Assembly (NCBI GenBank): GCA_012932295.1
Contig: JAAONU010000004.1
Coordinates: 7,759,030 to 7,823,029 of the forward strand
Length of the DNA stretch: 64,000 bases
DNA from: Cyclina sinensis
Lineage: Eukaryota > Mollusca > Bivalvia > Venerida > Veneridae
Direction of reading: 5' to 3'
Part shown: positions 58,480 to 64,000 of the stretch, one piece after another
Layout: each line of letters opens with the position of its first letter
Position numbering within the stretch: the stretch's first letter is position 1
The notes under the pieces: generated by a model
Told to the model about the DNA's origin: nothing
Database searches by the model: none
Seen by the model: only the letters and a program-made list of their open reading frames with translations
Position numbers and translations under genes: made by a program

Positions 58480-60303
58480 AGCTCACCTGAGCACAGGGTG
58501 AGCTATAGTGATCGCTGGATGTCAGGCGTCTGTCGTCTGTTTTCTGGCGTCTGTCTCTGTCTACATTTTTGTTAACACTCTACAGATCACATTTAACATT
58601 TAATCATTCTGAAAATTGGTCAGGATTTTTATCTTGATCATTTTTAAGTCAAATTCGAAACTGTGTCATGTGGGATCAAAAACTAGATCACTAGGCCAAA
58701 TCAAAGGAAAACCTTCTCAATCACTCTAAAGACCACATTTTTATTAAGTCTTGATGGAAGTTGCTCAGGATGTTTGCCTTGATGAAATCTCGGTCAAGTT
58801 CAAAACTAGGTCATGTATAATCAAAAATTAGGTCACACTTGTTAATACTGTAGAGACCACATTTTTTAATAAGTCTTAATGAAGTTGCTCAAAATGTTTG
58901 CCTTGGTGATATCTGGGTCAAGTTTAAAACTAGGTCATGTACGATTAGAGGACTAGGTCACCAGATTAAATCAAAGGAAAACTTTGTTGACACTCTAGAC
59001 ACCAAATTTTCAATCAAGTCTTAATGAAAGTTGCTCAGAGTTTTTGCCTTGATGATATCTCGGTCAAGTTAAAAAATGGGCTATGTAGGATCAAAAACTA
59101 GGTCACCGAGCCAAATCAAAGGTAGACGTTTTCAGTACTCCGAAGACAACATTTTTAATCAAGTCTGAATGAAAGTTTCTCAGAATATTTGCCTTGACAG
59201 TATCTTTTTCCAGCTTGAAACTGGATCATGTGGACTCAAAAACAAGGTCACCAGACCAAATCAAAAGAAAATCCTTTTTTACACTCTAGATACCACATTT
59301 TATTAAGTGTTAATGGAAGTTGCTTAGAATGTTTGCCTTGATTATATCTTGGTCAAGTTCAAAACCAGGTCATGTAGTGTCAGAAACTAGGTCAACAGGC
59401 CAAATCATAGGAAAACCCTTTTTACACTCTGGAGACAACAGTTTTGATCAAGTCCTAATGAAAGTTGCTCAGAATATATGCCTTGATGATATCTTGGTCA
59501 AGTTTGAAACTGGGTCATGTGGAATCAAAACTAGGTCTGCAGAAAAGCTGAACAGCCTAAACAGTGGACTTAAACTATAGCCCCGTTACACCCAAATAAC
59601 CTGTATCACCACAATTACCTGGACAAAAACTACACCAGAGCCACATATAACTAGATATGAAAGACAGTTTAAAAGAAAAATATAACTGAATCTATGCGAC
59701 ATTGATATAAGAAACACTGTAAAAAATGAGCTGTTTATTATGTTATTAGGACAATTTATTAGTTGGTGCTAGATTTAATTTGATAACATTTCTTACTTGA
59801 TACCAGTCCCATTATTCTCACCTTTAATGCAATTTCTGTATCTGCCGCATGTTGATTTTTATCATAGGTATTCCAGTCATTTATTTATATGAAAACTAGG
59901 TTTTGATATAAGTGTGGAATTTCTCTCATGAATAAACTAACTTTAGGTCATAATAAATTTATGAGTAAATGAACATAACAAAAACTGATAATTCAAGTGC
60001 AGTTTACGTTATATATTTACAGCCATTACTTTATTTCATATAACGATATTAATTTTATTTACAAGAAGGGAGATGTTCTATTACAGGATTAATATATCTA
60101 TTGCTCTGGATAAGGAATTACTCATTTGGAAAATATACACTACAGCCTGAACGTCATATAGATACTTGCCTCTCTGATAGCATAGGGAATTTAGCCAACT
60201 TAGTTGTTTTTTTGTTTGTTTTTTTTCTTCATTTTATAAGGCTGGTAATAGAGCAGAAGAGTACTTAGGTGAGCGATTTAGGGCCACAATGGCCCTCTTG
60301 TTA
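58480..60303. mobile_element. 1.8 kb interspersed repeat with internal 145-bp tandem units
   Basis: Starts AGCTCACCTGAGCACAGGG and ends GTGAGCGATTTAGGGCCACA...CCCTCTTGTTAG. The outer words AGCTCACCT and AGGTGAGC are weakly inverted. The interior 58625-59540 consists of six to seven diverged units of about 145 bp containing AACTAGGTCACCAGxCCAAATCA and AAGTTGCTCAGAATGTTTGCCTTGAT. No protein. Class undetermined. Confidence 0.7.
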
Positions 60304-60965
60304 GTATCAACACGTACGCACAGAACATTTTTAGACAAAGAATAAACTTGTAATAATGGCGTTTGTGAATTTAAAAACTTAAATTATATTTCTAAAAAAA
60401 AATAGAACATATACAAGAACAGAAATACGTGTGAATGACTTTATTTATAATTGTGGCCAAAGAAACCCAGAATATTGAAAAAGAAACTCAAATGGCACTG
60501 ATATGTATCCTCCTAAAACAAACATTACAAATCTTTTCTTTTTCTTGACCTACAATGTATATATTGAGACACTAGTTTTACCCACACTGTTTTTACGATG
60601 ATAACAGTAAAAGTCCTTTATGATTGGCCTAATCACAAATTAAAGGAAGTCGTTTTATCTCGTAGCAATAAAAAAAATCTTATTACTTCTTATCTACATA
60701 AGTTCTGAACATTCACTGTGTTTTCAGCATTTATCTGGGCTTCAATGCATCTTTACTATTTTGAACACTCATATATTTTTTTAACAGATGGTCTCTGTTT
60801 ATTTTCCTCGGCATATTTGATTTTTTTATCTCAATGTTAAGAGTAGTCTAATCTTTCATCCTGGACTTAACTAGAGAAAAAAGAGATCAGTTTTAAATAA
60901 GACTTTGCTGGATTTATTCTCGTCGCATGTTTTCACCTTTTTTGCCGTTTAGAACCGTACTATAT
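60304..60965. other. Intergenic, no feature recognised
   Basis: AT-rich, no frames or repeats of note. Confidence 0.5.
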
Positions 60966-60969
60966 TCAT

Positions 60970-61800
60970 TTAGGAAGCGAAACCTTTTTGTATATGACAA
61001 CCTTTGCTTTTAGCTGGAAGCGAATTCTTTGTGCTTTTGACGATCTTTGTGTTTAGCTGGAGGCGGAACCTTTGTGTTTTTGACAACCTTCACTTTTAGC
61101 TTGAAGCGAATTCTTTGTGTTATTGACGATCCTTGAATTTCGCTAAATGCAGAACCTTTGTATATTTGACAATCTTTGCATTTACCTGGAGGCAGAACCT
61201 TTGTATATTTGACAACCTTTGCTTTTACCTGGAGGCAGAACCTTTTTATATTTGACAATATTTGCACTTACCTGGAGGCAGAATCTTTTTGTATTTGACA
61301 ACCTTTGCTTTTACCTGGAGGCAGAACCTTTGTATATTTGACAATATTTGCACTTACCTGGAGGCAGAACCTTTTTGTATTTGACAATCTTTGCATTTAC
61401 CTGGAGGCAGAACCTTTGAGTATCTGCAGTCTTTGCATTTAACTGGAGGCAGAACCTTTGAGTATCTGCAATCTTTGCATTTACCTGGAGGCAGAACATT
61501 TGAGTATCTGCAATCTTTGCATTTACCTGGAGGCAGAACCTTTGAGTATCTGCAATCTTTGCATTTACCTGGAGGCAGAACCTTTGAGTATCTGCAATCT
61601 TTGCATTTACCTGGAGGCAGAACCTTTGAGTATCTGCAATCTTTGCATTTACCTGGAGGCAGAACCTTTGAGTATCTGCAATCTTTGCATTTACCTGGAG
61701 GCAGAACCTTTGAGTATCTGCAATCTTTGCATTTAACTGGAGGCAGAACCTCTGTGTAACTGACACTCTTTATATTTAGCTAGAAGCGAAACCTTTGTGT
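60970..61800. repeat. 42-bp minisatellite, about 20 copies
   Basis: Consensus CTGGAGGCAGAACCTTTGAG then TATCTGCAATCTTTGCATTTAC. Units at 61390-61740 are almost identical; those at 60970-61390 are older variants with GACAACCTTTG. As 42 is divisible by 3, the array is open in plus and minus frames (14-residue periodic peptides), which explains the long ORFs without a gene. On the minus strand nearly every unit contains CAGGTAAA, a consensus splice donor. Confidence 0.95.
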
Positions 61801-62100
61801 ATTTGTCAACCATTGCATTCAGGTTTAAGCTCGGTTTTAAAAGGACACACTTCTGTCTGCTATATGATTCCCCTTTTTTTGAAACATAATCTTCGTGGAG
61901 GGAAATTAATTCATGAGCCATTTATAATATTTTAGTAACCTGCGTGTTTTCAACTTACCCCTCAGTACTATGAATTCACACGATATAGCTTACGGAATAT
62001 TTGTGTGGCGAATACAACTGTGAGCAAATTCTTACGTTGGTACAATGGAAGAGGGAACAATTGACAGTAAGGTACGTTAAGATTTTTAACATTTGAACAT
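61801..62100. other. Intergenic, no feature recognised
   Basis: No gene or repeat recognised. Confidence 0.5.
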
Positions 62101-62104
62101 TGTA

Positions 62105-62265
62105 AGTTACGTTTACACAAGTCCAACTAATTGCACGCGAGTCGAGATATTGTGTTATTTTTTGTATGGGTCAATATCTCTCCTCCGCGAGATTCTGACC
62201 CAAAATTAAATTATCTCAGAATATGCTCAAAAAGGTCACTTGAATTATTTTGACTACGTTTACAC
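62105..62265 (+). repeat. Third copy of the oxidoreductase-upstream segment
   Basis: GAGTCGAGATATTGTGTTATTTTTTGTATGGGTCAATAT and its flanks align with 15675-15775 and 41450-41550. Confidence 0.62.
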
Positions 62266-62946
62266 AGGTTAATGAAATAAAAGCGCACACCTTTAAAAAC
62301 AATTATTTACGAGAAAAAAAAAACAAATAGACAGTAGTAAGAATATTACCATTGAGATTATGTTCTGAAAAATAATTTCACTAATAGATCAAGAAACAAA
62401 AGTTCTTGTATGAATGTCAAGCATCAACTTAACCCTCTTTATTAGCATTATTATAGTATTATACATTAAACATAATAATAAAATAAGACCTAATTTTCCT
62501 CAAAAACGCCTTTATGCGTTAATGGAATACAGCCTTTTATTACACGGAAGGTCAACATGTTTCCAGAATGATATATAACCTGTAAAAATGACACCTGAAA
62601 GTCAGTATCTTATCACAATGTGATCATTTCTGCAGTCAAAAGGCAAAATACCTTATATATATGAAAAGTTTTACGAGCTTTAGATATGTTGATTCTTTAT
62701 ATCACAGGGGCAGTTTCTTCTTTGCCTTAAACTTTTTAATTCTGACTGATTTTATCAATTAAGGAAAATGAGTTTGAATGCTCTATAAGCCCCTTTTGCA
62801 TAATGCAATATTTTTCGCCGGGCTGAAATATTGCAGGAATTATTTAAGATAAACCGCCAGAGTTTGGGAGATTTGTTCAAGAACCACAATTTTGGAATAT
62901 TAATTATGTTTTCGATATACATTGTATAAGAAAATCAGATTAAAGA

Positions 62947-63110
62947 AGGTGTTGAACTGGTAATCCAGGGGTCGCGAGTTCGACCCCCCGCTCCTCCACT
63001 AACATTGCTGTCTCTTGGGTGAGATGTTAATCTGAGGTCGAATGTATTAGTGTAATACAATGAGCATAGAGAAGAACCAGAGGTGTCTCTTGAGATATAA
63101 TCAACGATAA
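62947..63110 (+). mobile_element. SINE copy, plus strand
   Basis: GGTCGCGAGTTCGACCCCCCGCTCCTCC (B-box region) followed by CACTAACATTG matches the reverse of the SINE at 3742-4012; the body decays after CAGAGGTGTCTCTTG. Confidence 0.68.
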
Positions 63111-63369
63111 CATATGCGAAGTGGTGTTGACAGCTTGATCAAGTTCACTGCTCTGGTTTGTGTTATAATCTGATAAAATTAACATTATACACAGAATGCA
63201 ATTATAATCACTGATTTATGTGAAAATATTATCAACATAATACATGTAACTACGTTCTATAGAAACTCTCACTAAGTGAGTCCAAAAACTGTGAAACAAT
63301 ATAAACAAAATAACTACAACAAAATGATATGTTTCACAAGTCTTACCTTACACCTATCCTAACTCGATA

Positions 63370-64000
63370 ATTACTGCTGGTTTTGTTGCATTTGTTGATA
63401 GTTCTGTTGCATTTGTTAATAGGATAGTTTTGTTGTATTTGTTGATAGTTTTGTTGCATTTGTTGCAGGTTTTACCAAAGGTTTTGCTAAATTTGCTGCT
63501 GGGTTTTATTGCATTTGTTGATAGTTTGCTGCATTTGTTGATAGTTTTGTTGCAGTTGTTGATAGTTTTGTTGCATTTTTAAAAGTTTTTTTGCATTTTT
63601 GACAGCTTTGTTGCATTTTGACAGTTTTGTTGCATTTTTAACAGTTTTGTTGCATTTTTGACAGCTTTGTTGCATTTGTTGATAGTTTTGGTGCATTTGT
63701 TGCAGGTTTTACCAACGGTTTTGCTACATTTGTTGCTTGGTTTTATTGTATTTGTTGATAGTTTGCTGCATTTGTTGATAGTTTGCTGCATTTGTTGATA
63801 GTTTAGTTGCAGTTGTTGATAGTTTTGTTGCAGTTGTTGACATCTTTGTTGCATTTTGACAGTTTCGAGGCATATTTGATAGTTTTCCTGCATTTTTGAC
63901 AATTTTCTTGTATTTGTTGATAGTTTTGTTGCATTTGTGACAGTTTTCTTGTATTTGTTGATAGTTTTGTTGCATATTTGACAGTTTTCTTGTATTTGTT
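63370..64000. repeat. About 21-bp minisatellite running off the window edge
   Basis: Units of TTTTGTTGCATTTGTTGATAG, with variants such as TTGCATTTTTGACAG. The minus strand reads as Asn/Lys/Gln-rich periodic peptides (QQNYQQMQQ, KCNKT). Open frames overlap in several registers, so they reflect the repeat rather than a gene. Confidence 0.93.

Noticed and set aside
61311..61766. 151-codon and 122-codon opposing ORFs as genes
   Set aside because: Both arise from the 42-bp repeat length being divisible by three; the translations are periodic and there is no flanking gene structure.
63487..63975. Asn/Gln/Lys-rich minus-strand proteins
   Set aside because: Overlapping frames through a 21-bp minisatellite; several registers are equally open.

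Overview
The window is eukaryotic nuclear DNA: AT-rich, with short exons bounded by GT..AG introns and heavily loaded with transposons, tRNA-derived SINEs and minisatellites. The repeat mix and the two intron-rich gene families suggest a bivalve mollusc. That is inference; no sequence here fixes the species. Only three cellular genes or remnants of them are supported.

Layout. (1) 1.3-11.3 kb, minus strand: copy A of an SLC23 (nucleobase-ascorbate/SVCT-type) transporter. Eleven exons are visible, the last coding exon is not in the window, and one extra base shifts the frame at exon 6. (2) 11.3-16.6 kb: spacer ending at position 16641 in the first 24 nt of an Ldh2-type oxidoreductase coding sequence, a truncated remnant. 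(3) 17.4-26.8 kb, minus strand: copy B of the transporter, complete, 12 exons, 604 codons, every splice phase consistent. (4) 26.8-44.0 kb: the matching spacer, swollen by an LTR retrotransposon (28.3-38.8 kb, itself invaded by a mariner and a TIR element), a 2.3 kb insertion and a Tc1-like transposon. (5) 44.0-49.9 kb, plus strand: the full Ldh2-type oxidoreductase gene, 10 exons, with one extra base giving a stop 31 codons early. (6) 50-64 kb: no cellular gene. It holds a 3.36 kb long-TIR element carrying a LINE fragment, a 1.85 kb 26-bp minisatellite, a 1.8 kb interspersed repeat, and 42-bp and 21-bp minisatellites.

The organising event is a tandem duplication of a head-to-head pair, transporter (minus) and Ldh2 oxidoreductase (plus). 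The right-hand breakpoint of the extra unit lies just inside the oxidoreductase coding sequence, giving two transporters but only one oxidoreductase. Because the paralogous spacers align, copy A supplies a pre-insertion (empty) site for the Tc1 element in copy B, and copy B does the same for a 2 kb element in intron 4 of copy A.

Function. SLC23 proteins import ascorbate or nucleobases. The Ldh2 family includes 2,3-diketogulonate reductase (ascorbate breakdown) and ureidoglycolate dehydrogenase (purine breakdown), so the pair could be an uptake-plus-catabolism module. Both transporter copies depart from family signatures (QQ for QH in the first membrane segment; GN for PN in the NAT signature). 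The most unusual structural feature is a pair of minisatellites in each transporter gene that look seeded by the 3' splice-site edge of exons 2 and 8, creating arrays of decoy splice acceptors.
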